Shown here in pieces: positions 1-11,629 of a DNA stretch of 64,000 bases. Under the pieces are notes generated by a model. The model was not told the DNA's origin and made no database searches. It saw nothing but the letters and a program-made list of their open reading frames with translations. Positions within the stretch are counted from its first letter, which is position 1; every line of letters starts with the position of its first letter. The translations under genes and the position numbers were made by a program. The stretch is from Doris montereyensis (taxonomy: Eukaryota > Mollusca > Gastropoda > Nudibranchia > Dorididae): contig JAXRKP010000859.1 of the NCBI GenBank assembly GCA_037039925.1, positions 51,001-115,000 on the forward strand, given 5' to 3'.

Positions 1-226
1 CAAAATCTCATTTTATCAAACACCCCCCCCCCCCCCAATCTCTTCCTCACCCCCTCCTTAATCCCACATAGATATGAAGAGAAAACAACAAAGGTGGATT
101 TCAAATAAATCAAATTCAGCTATGGTTTTTCTTCTGACTCACCTGGCAAAACTGTTGTGAACTTCCTGATGGTGTCAGAATTACTTAAACTTAAACCTGC
201 AGCTGTAGAAATAAAGGAGAAAATTT

Positions 227-965
227 GAATGAGCGTGTCATTTTGATTGTATTTTACTTGATTTGAATGAGCGTGACATTTTGAATGAGCGTGTCATTTT
301 GATTGTATTTTACTTGATTTGAATGAGCGTGACATTTTGATTGAATGAGCGTACATTTTGATTGACTTTTTGATATGAATGAGCGTGACATTTTGATTGT
401 ATTTTGAATTGATTTGAATGAGCGTGACATTTTGATTGTTTTTACTTGATTTGTAGCGTGACATTTTGGTTTTTACTTGATTTGAATGAGCGTGACATTT
501 TGATTGTTTTTACTTGATTTGAATGAGCGTGACATTTTGATTGTACTTTACTTGATCTGAATGAGCATTTTGGTTGTCATTTTGATTGTTTTTACTTTAC
601 ATTTAAATGAGGGTGACATTTTGATTGTACTTTACTTGATTTGAATGAGCGTGACATTTTGATTGTACTTTACTTGATATGAATGAGCGTGACAATTTTG
701 ATTGTTTTTACTTGATTTGAATGCTAAGCGTGACATTTTGGTTGTATTTTACTTGATTTGAAAATAACAATTGTGCATAGCGTGACATTTTGATTGAGAG
801 TTAACTTGATTTGAATAGCAAAGGGACATTTTGGTTGTATTTTACTTGATTTGAATGAGCGTGACATTTTGACCCAAAACTTTACTTGATTTTAAAGAAC
901 GTGACATTTTGATTGTACTTTACTTGATTTGAATGAGCGTGACATTTTGGTTGTATTTGACTTAA
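227..965. repeat. 38-bp tandem array with inserted foreign pieces
   Basis: About 20 degenerate units contain gaatgagcgtgacattttga and ttgtattttacttgattt. From about 750 onward the units are interrupted by short pieces that also occur, in the same order, in the right flank at 1240-1420. Confidence 0.9.
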
Positions 966-1050
966 TTTGATTTTGCCCCCAGCCACAACTACTAGGGTCC
1001 AACTCCGGGGTTTCAGTTGGGATTTTTAAATTTGCCCAGACTGCCCTGTA
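955..1050 (+). mobile_element. SINE2 fragment
   Basis: The gattttgcccccagccacaa and cccagactgccctgtaaact blocks match the 5' part of the SINE2 family. Three short degenerate repeats of a cctgctgccttgcaggc type unit follow, to about 1350. Confidence 0.6.
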
Positions 1051-1139
1051 AACTGGGCAGTGGACAGGTAAGCACCTGAACGAGTAGAGTAGACGATCCC
1101 GCCCTCCACAAGTCTCCTGCTGCCTTGCAGGCGGCTCTC

Positions 1140-1350
1140 GGCTGTCCAACGGCTCACGGAGTTAACCCTGACTGGAAACAACCTGCTGCCTTACAGGCCG
1201 GTCTTGGTTGACCAAAAAGGCTAAGGGAGTTAACCCTGACAGAAAATAACAACCTGCTGCCTTGCAGGCTGGTCTTAGGTGACAAAAGGCTAAGAGAGTT
1301 AACCCTGACAGAAAATAACAAAGGCCTGTTAGAAAGGGGACTCAAGGTGG
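1140..1350. repeat. Three-copy tandem repeat of about 69 bp
   Basis: The block gagttaaccctgac with aacctgctgccttgcaggc recurs near 1159, 1228 and 1297. Confidence 0.8.
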
Positions 1351-1489
1351 CAGCCCCACCTTCTACACAGGGTACAGTGGGCTAATCCTCTTACCCAAAA
1401 CCGAACTGATTCAAAAGAACAGAAATATGGTATGCCCGGCTCGACCTTTCAACGACAAACATGGAAACAAACGTGGACTGTGATTTTTT

Positions 1490-2110
1490 AAACATGGAAT
1501 ATTAGGGCAATAAATGGAAAAGAGAGAATTAGTTGAAGAAATGGAAAAATCCAAAGTAGACATTTTGGCCATTACAGAAACAAAGACAGAAAGACAAGGA
1601 ATAGAAATGTAGGACCAAATCATACTTTAATCTTCTCAGGAGTAGATGTCAAAGATAGAGCTAGAGCAGGAGTAGGTCTCCTGATGCATAAAAGGCATTA
1701 AAAGCTACTAGAAAGCTGGACATTTATAAGCTCACGGCTATAAGAGGTAAATATTAAACTAAAAGGAAGAGAAATTAAATTATTAGTAGCTTATTGATCA
1801 AATGAAGATGCCTTCAAAGAAGAAAAAGATATCTTCGAAAACGATTTACAAATAGCTGTAGAGAATCTTAAACACAAACAGAAACTAATGGTTTAGGAGA
1901 TTTAAACGCTAGTGATGCCAAAATGAGATTACTGACTGAAGAAAACAAACAGAAAAGGAAAGAAAAAGAAAGTTATAAACTCAAAAAGAGAAACTAAATT
2001 TTACTAAATAAACCAAAAGTAAAACAGATATACCAATCTAGAATAAACAGATCTATCAGTGAAAGGCAGATGGATATGAATGATATCACAATAGAAGAAA
2101 AGTGGCAAAT
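1490..2110 (+). mobile_element. Non-LTR retrotransposon fragment (AP-endonuclease domain, LINE-A)
   Basis: Despite stops and shifts, the plus strand reads TWNIRAINGKERELVEEMEK, then SKVDILAITETK, later RARAGVGLLMHKR and a decayed GDLNA-type motif near 1890-1910, then YQSRINRSISERQ and ITIEEKWQMYKK. This is the N-terminal endonuclease domain of a LINE, with an internal deletion before the last part. It lies in UCHL5 intron DNA, antisense to the gene. Confidence 0.8.
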
Positions 2111-2144
2111 GTATAAAAAAAAACACTCCTTAGTGTTTGTTACT

Positions 2145-2290
2145 TGTAATAAATTTACCCCATCCACTATATGCAGTGATCTCAGTGTGAATTATGAGGA
2201 AACAGCAAGATGAAAAAGAAGTGAAAGAGGGAAAATTGGAGAAGTAGGACCTATCAGTATTTGTAGCTAACCGCCCAATGAAAAAGAATG
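2145..2290 (+). mobile_element. SINE1 copy
   Basis: It carries the family tags tttaccccatccactatatg, gatctcagtgtgaatt, gaggaaacagcaagatgaaa and gtaggacctatcag. It directly follows the LINE-A fragment. Confidence 0.85.
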
Positions 2291-2749
2291 AGTGAGACAT
2301 TTGTATCAGTAGGAGCACGATAAGTCATTGCAATGTATGCAATATTTACCAGAGCAATGCATTTCCCAGCACCCTGCTGTCTGCACTAATCCTGCATGTT
2401 GTTTATTGCCCCACAAATTTTTGATATCTCCTTTATAACATCACGTATATAATATGTTACAATAATATTTCTGTCACTAGTTAGCTAACAAAGGGATCAA
2501 AGGACGACACAAACCACATATTATTTGTAAAAAAAATCATCATCATCATCATCAAAAATTTTACTTAAAACTAAAAGATACATCTTGAAGATGAATATTT
2601 CAAGAAAAATCATCAGGAGAAATAAATTTACTTAAAACTTTAAACAAAACAATTTGAAGACATTCAATCAGCATCCCAATTAGGAATGACACATTCATAC
2701 GTCATTTAAAACAAGAGGTATGTTATAACTATGATGAAAACTGACTTAC

Positions 2750-2878
2750 TCCTGGGTTGAGATCCTGTGCGAAATCTTTGAAGTTGGTCAGTGTATCACC
2801 TAGCTCAATGTTCTCGTGACTAGCGTTGATTTGTAAAATGCTCAAAATAGCTTGTGTTGCACACGTCATAATGATCAC
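2750..2878 (-). CDS. UCHL5: UCHL5 exon 4 (catalytic cysteine)
   Basis: This exon is 129 bp, or 43 codons, with acceptor tcctcag|GTG and donor CCAGGA|GTAAGT. It encodes VIIMTCATQAILSILQINAS followed by a helix and the LGDTLTNFKDF segment. The Cys of TCATQA is the catalytic nucleophile. The residues two and three before it are Met and Ile, where the family usually has Asn-Asn. The gene continues beyond the left edge. Confidence 0.92.
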
Positions 2879-5800
2879 CTGAGGAAAACAATTCAAAACA
2901 ACACTGCAATTCAATCTAAAACTGCAAAGATATCTAATCCAGATCTTGAAATTATAAGCTCTGCAACACTAATATTCAGTCATAAAATATTCCAAATGAC
3001 TACCATCCCCCTTTTCATCATAACATTTTATAATGATTTGTAGGTATGACATCATTCATCATCAATAATGATTTGTAGGTATGACACATTCATCATCATC
3101 ATCAATAATGCGTAACACATTCATCATCATCATCAATAATGATTTGTAGGCATGACACATTCATCATCATCATCAATAATGATTTGTATTGACACATTCA
3201 TCGTTCATCAATAATGATTTGTGGCTGTCCTTTCAAGCTAGATCCATTCATCCTATCAATAATGATTTGTAGGTATGATCTTCCATCATCAATAATGATT
3301 TGTAGGTATGACACATTCATCATCATCATCAATAATGATTTTGAGACACATTCATCATTATGATTTGTCATGACACATTCATCATCGTTATCATGTTTAT
3401 ATTTCATCATCATCATCAATAATGAAATGACACAAATCGTCATCAAAATGATTTTAATATTTAATTTTGGACACACTTCAAAGTGATGATTTTTTAATTC
3501 TGGTTTGAACGTATGATATTTCAGTACAAATCAATAATGATTTTTGTGATGTTATCGTTTTGATTTGGCAGTCCGTTCCATCAATAATGCCTTGCTGTAC
3601 TAGGCACACGTATGACATCATCTGTCAGGTATCATGTCTCTGTCAACGATTTGTAGGTATGCCAATCATCAAGTCAATGATTTGTTTGACACACTCATCA
3701 TCATCATCGGACACATTCATCGTCGTCATCATGACTTGCATTTCAATTGATTTGTAGGTTCCACTGCAATGCCTGACTGGCCATCATCAGCTCATCAATA
3801 ATGATTTTATTAACACACTCATCATCATCATCAATAATGATTTGTGTGTCCTCTAATGACACTCATTTTATTATATTGAAAGATCAAAAATTGACGATTT
3901 GTCTTCATAAACATCAGTCATCATCATTTGTAGGCAGAAAATAACACAGGTTCCCTCTCAATAAAGTGGGTTTTTAATTTTTAATGGGAAAAAAACAACA
4001 AAACACATGAACCTAATATGTTTTCCAAAGAAGAATATAAAACAAATTATCACGTCCGTGATGCAAAGTTAAAATCTTCTCTAGCCGATCTGTCATATCA
4101 GAATATAAAACAAATTATCACCAGTGACCCATGCAACTTGAAAATCTCCTCTGAAAGACCGATTTGTCTTCAGAATATAAAACAAATTATCACCTGTGAC
4201 CCAAAGAAACAAATAAATCTTCTCTAGCCGACTGTCTTCAGAATATAAAACAAATTATCACCCGTGACGCAAAGAAAATCTTCTCTAGCTGACTGTCTTC
4301 AGAATATAAAACAAATTCTCACCTGTGAATAAAAGAAAAGAAAATCTTCTCTCAGCCGGCTGTCTTCAACTAAAGCGCCATCCGGTTCAACATCAGGCGT
4401 CCATTTAAATAAAAAGACCAATCCATGAACGGGCCTGGGGGAGAAACACAGCAAAACCAAGGACAGTAACATTGCAAGCTTCTTAAGAGACAACAAAAAA
4501 ACCAAGGAAAATAAACCACAACCTTTCACACCCACACAACCACTTGGAAACAACATTGCGAATGATGACAACATGCCATCGACTACATCTACCTCTGTCA
4601 TAAAAGTAAGTTGAAAATTCAACTTTACTCGGAGACTCTTTGCTCCAGAGGCCAAGTGTAAACCTCTCAACCAATAGGTTGCGGCTTCAAATATCGACAA
4701 TTGTAAAAAAAAAAAAGTTTTTTTCAGTAGGTTGATCGATACCTGGTCTCATCGGAGATGGACGATAAAAAGGAAGTCATATGTGCAGATCCCAACATTG
4801 TGCACGTTAAAGGTCCCTTGGCTATTTACAGGGCAGTCCGCGTCAAGCTTAAAACTCCCTATCAAAATGCCCTCAGACCACATTAGTTGTGGGTGTGGAT
4901 AAAATCAAAACAAATAAAAAAACATCTAAATTTCATGTCATTTGGGAGATTGGAGGTTTGTGTGTTTACCTTCTGTTCAGTTTATTTCTGTAAATTTACT
5001 ACGATTTCTGTCTCTTGTCTTTCGTTTACCTTCTGTTCAGTTTATTTCTAGTAAATTTACTACGGTTTCTGTCTCTTGTCTTTCGTTTACCTTCTGTTCA
5101 GTTTATTTCTAGTAAATTTACTACGGTTTCTGTCTCTTGTCTTTTCGTTTACCTTCTGTTCAGTTTTATTTCTAGTAAATTTACTAGTTTCTGTCTCTTG
5201 TCTTTCGTTTACCTTCTGTTCAGTTTATTTCTAGTAAGTTTACTACGGTTTGTGTACAATTTTTTAAAATATTATAGAATGAACTAAAATAATAATCAAA
5301 GAGTGATATTTCTCTGATGTCTGTATGGAATTTCATGCTAGTAAGTGTGTCTGAAAAGGGAAAAAAAGTAACCATATTTTGAATGTAGGCTTTAAATCAT
5401 CCCCAGATCATTTTGTTTGAAAAAAAATGTTCTGGCAGAAGTGACATTGAATTAATGTAAAGTTCATTGTTTCCCTGTCTTTGTGAGTATCCTTTTCATT
5501 CAGTTAACAGACCATTTTGAATAGGTTTTATACACGGAATTAAAAAGTTGGAATAATAATCTTCCATTAACGGACACCTGCGTAACCTCAGTATCGAATA
5601 CTGACCCGATCTAATAATCGTACTTAGTATCAGTCAGGATGCGACATGCTAGTCTTTTCTGTATTACAAAGCAATAAGTGCAGCAAAAGAACCCCCTCCC
5701 CCAAAAAAAAAAACAAATGCAGTACAGAATATGGTTATGTGTATGTTAAATAAAACCAAGATCCTATGACAATAATTCTCTTTTGAAGTTTCAACTTTTA

Positions 5801-8793
5801 TTTCATTTTCATTCTGTGCTCAGTTTTTTCCTTTTACAAATCACTACTGAAACTTACTTGAGCCATTCAAAACTCTCTGGTTCCATGCTCCATATTTCTT
5901 CTACTTGAACACCACGACAACCTTGGAAAGGTAAAGAGGAGAAAAATGAATAAATTTGTCAGATCATTTTATGGTTTAAAAGATTCAGATTCAAGATATA
6001 TTCTTTCCTCATAACAGTTCATACGTGAAAAAAAAAGAAGGAACAATTTTTATCTTTATGACATGAATTTTAATCATTAAAACATCATTTTCAAGACGAT
6101 CTTTTAACTTAAAAGAAGACTTTAAAAAACCAAGATATATGGTAAAAATCAACAATAATTTTACAAAGGGGAATAATTGGAAAATTCTTATTGATTGGTC
6201 TGCATGAGTTTAAATTTATGAGGGTGAGTAAATTGAAATGATTTTCACATACATGTAAAAAAAAAAGTTACAATAAGGATGGATGCCAGTATGATGGGCT
6301 TAGGACTTAGTAGAACACCTCAAGTAGACTCATTGACTGTTGTACTTGAATACATTTTATAATACCAGACCTGCCAACTTCCTCTAAACCAAATCAGGGA
6401 AACTCCCAACGAAACTTGTGTCTTTATGGATCGATAGTTGCTTTGCGGAATATGGGACGGCAGTGATAGCTGAGACATCTTGAACTCTACTTGAACCTGT
6501 GCTGTTAGCATTATTTTGGCTCTATGTCTCTTGTTTTGTAACACGTTTTTAGTAATATTTTATTGTAATTTTAATTTCTTAATGAATTTTTTCTCTCTTC
6601 AGGAAGTCAGGAAAAGGACATTCAAATGAGGAATTTCCCAATCATTTCAAGAAGGTTGGCGGGCCTGTAATTACTTTCTCAGTCATTTTCGCACTTCTAT
6701 ACTTCCCATTACCACCTGTTTTGGGAATGTTTTCAGAATACGGTTTATGTTAAATATAGGGTTGATTTTAAGAAACTCTGTCAATACAAACAAAGCAGAA
6801 TTTTAAGATCAAGTGATTTTCTTTCAATGAATTGTACCAAAAGCAAAATCTTCTTTTAGTGATAACAGTTTTAGTGTTGCAGCTCAGTTTTATGGATCAA
6901 TTTTTGTCTTTTTATCCCAAGTCTTCCCCATCCATGAACATTTCTAGGAAACATTTAAAGACAGAGCTGTTCAAGTCTGCTTTTATTGACACTGGAGAGG
7001 GTTCACCATGGATTGAAATCTTTGTTTATTGATGTTGCATGTGCTTTTCATTGTGATGCTACATGTTTGTTTGATTGGATTGTAAATTGTTTTGGATTTT
7101 TAAATCATTTTGTGCTTTTGATTGTACAGCACCATCAAACACCTTTGGTGGATGTCAGGTGCAATATATAACCACCTAGGAAAGGCATTTGTAGGTAAAC
7201 AAGAATTGTCAACAAAAACCAAAATGGCAGTATTACAACACAGTTTATTGTCCTACTCTCCTCTATGGCAGTGAAACCTGGATCTTAGACAGTAGGGAAT
7301 GCAGTAGAGTGCAGGCAGCCGAAATGAAATATCTAAGAAAGAGGGAAAACTAAAAGAGACAAAATCAGAAACACAACAATAAGAGATCAAACCAAAGCAG
7401 ATAGCACAAAACTAAGATAGAAACAAATCAACTGAGATGGTTTGGGCATGTGAACAGAATGAATGACAATAGAATAGCTAAATCAGTGCTTAAACTCAAG
7501 GTAAAAGACCAAAAGGCAGACCTCGGAGAAAGTAGGAAGAAAATATATTAAAGAGGCATTAACGCAAAGAAATTTAACTTTTCACGGAAGGAAGCAGAAA
7601 CTGTCAGGACAGGGCAGCCTGGAGAAAGATCATTCCAGGCATCTAAAACCCATACACCGGAAGGTAGAATGGGAACTGATAAAAAAAAAAAGAAAGAATA
7701 TATATTAAAAATGCTTTTATCAGAAAAGTCACAAATCCAAGGGAAATGATACTTTCTCAGAGAACAGACAAGATGTTAATGCTATGCTAGAAACAAAGAC
7801 TGAGACAATCGGTGTGAGAGAAGCGCTGTTATAGCGAGCTAAAATGGTGCAATTTTTTATAAAAATCTCAGCGGGCGATCAGCTACCCGGGAATCCAGCT
7901 GACCGTGCTTGACCCCTGACAGGTAAACTCACGTGGATAATTAATGAGTTTTGTCGGCCACAACTAAGTGGGACGATTTGCTATTACAGGAATTTGACGC
8001 TGTGCGCAGTCATCAAGCCACTTTTCTAGTGTTAATCGTAGCATTTACACTACTTGTATATTTTTCTGCTTTGAAACCTTTATTATAATTGTATACTGTT
8101 TACATCATTGATACTTCCTTTCATTTATGCCCTTTCTTTTCTTGTCTTAAATCTTTTCTTCACATACACACACCTTTCTCTCTTTCTAGATCTAGTTTTT
8201 ATTCTCCTTTCTGGTCTTTTCCTTTTCACTATTTCACCCTTCCTGCTCCCCATTCATACTCATTCTTATTATCACCGTCTTCCTTTTTTCTCTGCTTTCC
8301 TCCTTGCAACCTCTGTTTTTCCTTCTGACATCACACCGTGTGAATCACACTGTAATGCCTGCATAGATTTGTGTGTGTGTGTGTATATTGCAAGATCCTT
8401 GTTTGTTGTCTGGCGAAAGGTTATGCCTGAAATGTCGTGTATTTGTCTTTATTGGTTGAGTTCTCAATTGTTGTTGTTTATCATGAGTAGCCTTATGTTG
8501 AGACAGTCACGATCTAGAGCTAGATCTGTCTTTAGATCTAAAATCTTGTTGTTCTCCGAGTTGACTCACTATGATTAATGTGAATTGAATGAAAGATGAA
8601 AATGTAGCAAGGAATGTCGTCGCTGGTCACAAAGCGATACTCCTTATGTGCGGAAATAAATATGACTTCATGCCTGAAAAAGCATGTTTCTTATATTTTA
8701 TTTTGCTAACACAAACTCACCAAAACCTTTGATTAATTCTGTGAATACACCGGGGTCGCTTTCAATAAGACACCAATCACCAGCAGAACCCAT
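2750..8793 (-). CDS. UCHL5: UCHL5/UCH37-like deubiquitinase gene, 5' part (exons 1-4)
   Basis: Four exons at 8721-8793, 5858-5921, 4323-4434 and 2750-2878 join in frame to about 126 residues. They match the N-terminal half of the UCH (peptidase C12) domain of UCHL5, a cysteine deubiquitinase that trims ubiquitin chains at the 19S proteasome through ADRM1/RPN13 and also binds INO80. Visible landmarks are MGSAGDWCLIESDPGVFTEL at the start, CRGVQVEEIWSMEPESFEWL, PVHGLVFLFKW, EDSRL, a Q just before the exon 4 junction (oxyanion position), and TCATQAILSIL with the catalytic Cys. The His and Asp of the triad and the C-terminal ULD region lie beyond the left edge. All introns are GT-AG. Identification rests on remembered family similarity, which is strong. 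UCHL1 and UCHL3 fit less well because of the GCRGxQVEEIW segment. Confidence 0.95.
3030..3910. repeat. Degenerate 37-bp tandem array, (CATCAT)n-rich
   Basis: Units such as caataatgatttgtaggtat followed by gacacattcatcatcatc repeat irregularly in UCHL5 intron 3. Many units are shortened or contain unrelated short insertions. Confidence 0.85.
4033..4322 (-). repeat. Tandem copies of the UCHL5 exon 3 end plus splice donor
   Basis: Four imperfect units of about 61-72 bp, starting near 4033, 4101, 4173 and 4241, repeat the last part of UCHL5 exon 3 with the first about 20 bp of intron 3. On the minus strand each reads roughly GAAGACAGTCGGCTAGAGAA...TCAC(A/G)G, then GTGATAATTTG. The fifth and largest copy is the real exon end at 4302-4370. 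Every copy keeps a GT at the donor position. Confidence 0.85.
4323..4434 (-). CDS. UCHL5: UCHL5 exon 3
   Basis: The acceptor is cccccag|GCCC and the donor TCACAG|GTGAGA. The exon encodes PVHGLVFLFKWTPDVEPDG, then ALVEDSRL, then a segment REDFLFFYSQ. That segment is two residues longer than expected and less conserved than the rest. The tandem copies downstream (4033-4322) read closer to the family pattern (RLEKIFFAS), so the terminal exon copy may have picked up small insertions. The final Gln is the expected oxyanion-hole residue. Confidence 0.9.
4640..4912 (-). mobile_element. SINE2 copy, reverse orientation
   Basis: Read on the minus strand it carries SINE2 blocks: TAGTTGTGGGTGTGG complement at the head, gccctgtaaatagccaaggg, gcacaatgttgggatctgca and a degraded ggttgagaggtttacac tail. 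It is one of the few minus-strand SINEs here. Confidence 0.75.
4964..5250. repeat. 60-bp tandem array, five copies
   Basis: The blocks tttaccttctgttcagttta and ctacggtttctgtctcttgt recur every 60-62 bp with very few changes. Confidence 0.92.
5290..5857. other. UCHL5 intron 2, no recognised element
   Basis: AT-rich unique sequence. No exon, SINE tag or repeat was recognised. Confidence 0.5.
5858..5921 (-). CDS. UCHL5: UCHL5 exon 2
   Basis: This 64-bp exon has acceptor ccaag|GT and donor CTCAA|GTAAGT. It completes the split Gly codon and encodes CRGVQVEEIWSMEPESFEWL, the diagnostic UCHL5 segment in which ubiquitin-contacting residues lie. It ends in a split Lys codon. Confidence 0.93.
5930..6880. 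other. UCHL5 intron 1, no recognised element
   Basis: AT-rich sequence with homopolymer runs. The short open frames look random. Confidence 0.45.
6890..7180 (+). mobile_element. CR1/L2-like LINE 3' end fragment
   Basis: The plus strand encodes KHLKTELFKSAFIDTG, like the HLKTxLFxxAF end of CR1/L2-type ORF2 proteins. It is followed by an untranslated tail with cagcaccatcaaacaccttt and ggtggatgtcaggtgcaata, a hairpin-like 3' end typical of such elements. Confidence 0.55.
7205..7690 (+). mobile_element. LINE-A 3' fragment (C-terminal ORF2)
   Basis: It reads TVYCPTLLYGSETWILDS, then VQAAEMKYLRK, TNQLRWFGHVNRMNDNRIAK and a degraded GRPR-type basic segment. The 3' end is acccatacaccggaaggtag before an A-rich tail. 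This is the C-terminal region of the same LINE family as at 13.1 and 56.2 kb. Frame breaks show it is dead. Confidence 0.85.
7700..8720. other. Rest of UCHL5 intron 1, no recognised element
   Basis: Pyrimidine-rich part at 8150-8330 and a short (GT)n near 8372. The 156-residue open frame at 8108-8578 has low-complexity, hydrophobic composition and no recognisable domain. Confidence 0.45.
8721..8793 (-). CDS. UCHL5: UCHL5 exon 1 (start codon)
   Basis: The exon starts at an ATG and encodes MGSAGDWCLIESDPGVFTEL followed by IKGF, then a split Gly codon. The donor reads TTTTG|GTGAGT. The start matches the usual N terminus of the family, where a short Met-x-x-Ala-Gly lead precedes the Trp-Cys. The 5' UTR and promoter should lie just above 8793; no clear TATA box was seen. 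Confidence 0.93.
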
Positions 8794-9142
8794 GATGGAA
8801 AATCGTTGTTTTGATTTCGTTTAGATTTAAACTGTTTCCGGTAACTTTGACTGGCCAGATTGACAATATTATCATCTTCCCGGCAAGCTTTATGCTGTAT
8901 AATAATAAGTGTAAACTAGATCAAAATACCTAATAACTAATTTCTGCAACTAATCATTTAGTTCATAATATTATTATCAATTCTAACATGCAGTAATTTG
9001 AAATATGTCTTTCTGCTCTCCACCAGTCGTGCTTAACTGAGTATGAGAATACGAAAACATTTGAATTTTGCTTCATTACCCCGCATCCCATATTATTACT
9101 TTTTTGATAATCGAATTAAAATAAATATTTACTTGCTCTACT

Positions 9143-9303
<161 letters not shown>

Positions 9304-9479
9304 TTCCTTCAATTATTACCAAGGCTGCCAAGAGAATCTTTGGGTCCGAAGGCGAAGGCAAAACTCGTACCCCCCCCCTCCCTCCCTTTTCCCCTTCCAA
9401 ATACAATTGCAAAATTAAAAAGTGCGAAACGTGTAGTGACGTTGACAAAATGATTTTTTTCTGGCAATTTTAAATTCTA

Positions 9480-9875
9480 TATATTATTGCCCACATCTAC
9501 AGCAAAGGTAATCTCAGGGTTTGGGGTATGATTTTTTAATTGTTGTCTGGAATGACCCGTAAACTGCTAAGGATAATGAGTTAATGTGGACATAGCCTAA
9601 AGTATCAGCATACGGGCCTCCTGGACGTCCGCTCCGAAATTATCAGCATACCTGGACCTACCTATACTGAGCCTCCGCTGAACCGGAACTACCTTATCGT
9701 CCGTCTCCGATGGGGATATGCCTATCCACCTACCGGGTGCCTGGATCAGGAGGGGAAGGGCGGCGGGGAGGGGGGAGGGGAGGACGAGAAAATATTCCAA
9801 CCTGTTGCTCACGAATTCACGAACTTGTGGTTGAGAGGCCGGCACCCTTGCCTCTGACCACCAAGTCCCGTGAAC
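9480..9875 (+). mobile_element. SINE2 copy, degraded
   Basis: Blocks tattgcccacatctacagca, aaggtaatctcagggttt, gtccgtctccgatgggg, tatccacctacc and ttgagaggccggcaccctt occur in SINE2 order, with a duplicated centre. Confidence 0.7.
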
Positions 9876-10109
9876 TTTGCTACCGATTTTTACACGCCAT
9901 ATATCATTACAACTTTAATTGTTGTGTTGATTCTTGTTGCTCTTGTTGATGCTGCCGTTGCTCTTGCTGTTTCAATTGTTGTTGTTGACGTTGGTGTTGT
10001 AGTAGTAAGTAACAGCAGCTGCTTTTAGCGGTGGATGTTTCACACGTTGGGACCACCAAGTTTCTTCAACTTGGCTGCCTGTACGGGTTTTTCTACGCCA
10101 TCTCGTTAG

Positions 10110-10305
10110 AAATTGTTGTGGGTATTTTTTGTTGTTATTGCGATTCAACGTCCGGATGACCCATATAGCCGGAGATTGTTCCGTTTTGTAGCATGAAGCG
10201 AAACAGTATGGGTTAATATCTCTCCTTAACAGGAAGTTAGTTTTTCGCCGGTTTTTACTCCCAAGCTGTTGCCGATATCGGTACCCGTTTTGGGGACAAG
10301 TGATA
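10110..10305 (+). mobile_element. SINE3 5' part
   Basis: It contains cccatatagccggaga, gtagcatgaagcgaaaca and gtttttactcccaagctgtt in family order. The 3' tRNA-like half is missing here. Confidence 0.7.
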
Positions 10306-10499
10306 CTAATATTAATATTTTATTGATCGAAACAAGGAAACTACATTCTGTTCCTCACAACAACAAAAGAGGATAACAAATCATAATACATATTCATCAT
10401 TAAAATTGCTTTAACATTAATGCAGTAATACAATAAGGCAGGAATATCAGTATGACAAATACATCATAGAAATGAGTAAGATATACAACATCATTCGAG

Positions 10500-10834
10500 C
10501 CCTCCCACCCCCACCCCCACCCCCCACCCCCACAAACACATACACACCCGAAAAGCTCATTCATCCATGCTCAACCCCCCATGTCCATTAGGTTTTGATA
10601 AATAGATCACAGAAACGTGTAGGATACACAGCTTTATTCGACTCCCTCCCCCCCCCCCCCCCCATCCATACACACAACACCTCCCAACCGACCCCCACAC
10701 ACAAGCCTCGGTCAAAGCTCATTCATCCATGCCCAACCCCAAACGTCTGTTTGTTTTGATAAATAGATCACAGAAATGCGTAGGATATACAACCTCATTG
10801 GAACCCCCCCCCCCTCCCACACACACACACACGT

Positions 10835-10835
<1 letters not shown>
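10500..10835. repeat. C-rich repeats with about 125-bp periodicity
   Basis: Two to three related blocks contain gaccccc-type C runs, aagctcattcatccatgc and gataaatagatcacagaaa near 10500, 10600 and 10720, forming a degenerate tandem repeat. Confidence 0.7.
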
Positions 10836-11150
<315 letters not shown>

Positions 11151-11164
11151 TCTTTCCAGTGAAC

Positions 11165-11312
11165 TCAGGAAGATGGGCAGTTGGCGGACGCTGCAGGTAG
11201 GTCCTATTTCTTTCCTTACACTTCCTCATGTATTTGCCATCTCCAGGATCTCCTCTACTCAACCTGAGATCATCGCATACGGCTGATTGGGTAAATTTTA
11301 ATGAAACAAAAG
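11165..11312 (-). mobile_element. SINE1 copy, reverse orientation
   Basis: On the plus strand it reads ggcagttggcggacgctgca, ggtaggtcctatttctttcc and gagatcatcgcatacgg, the reverse complement of the family tags. Confidence 0.75.
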
Positions 11313-11339
11313 ATCTCAGGGTAAAATTAAGATTTGTTT

Positions 11340-11525
11340 GTTTGTTTCTTTGAAATGTACCCCATCTACCATTGCCGTGATCTCAGAGTAAATTAAGAGG
11401 AAACAGCAAAGGGAAATATAAGTGACTAAAGAAGGCAAGGAAAGAAGTGGAACCTACCAGTATACCTGCCAACCGCCCACGTAATATTAAGAGGAAGCAG
11501 CAAGATTAAAGATTAGCGATCAGGG
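11340..11525 (+). mobile_element. SINE1 copy with partial second copy
   Basis: It carries taccccatctaccattgccg, gaggaaacagcaaaggg and cctaccagtatacctgccaa, then a second short aagaggaagcagcaagat piece. Confidence 0.8.
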
Positions 11526-11629
11526 GCAAATACAAAATCAGAACCTTCATAGCCGTCATCTGCCACAGAGACATGACACTTTCTCGATATCTGTATCGTG
11601 CAGCCAAACATGTGTCAGTACATGTATTT

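Noticed and set aside
8108..8578. 156-residue hydrophobic open frame
   Set aside because: Pyrimidine-rich low-complexity sequence in UCHL5 intron 1, with no family resemblance.
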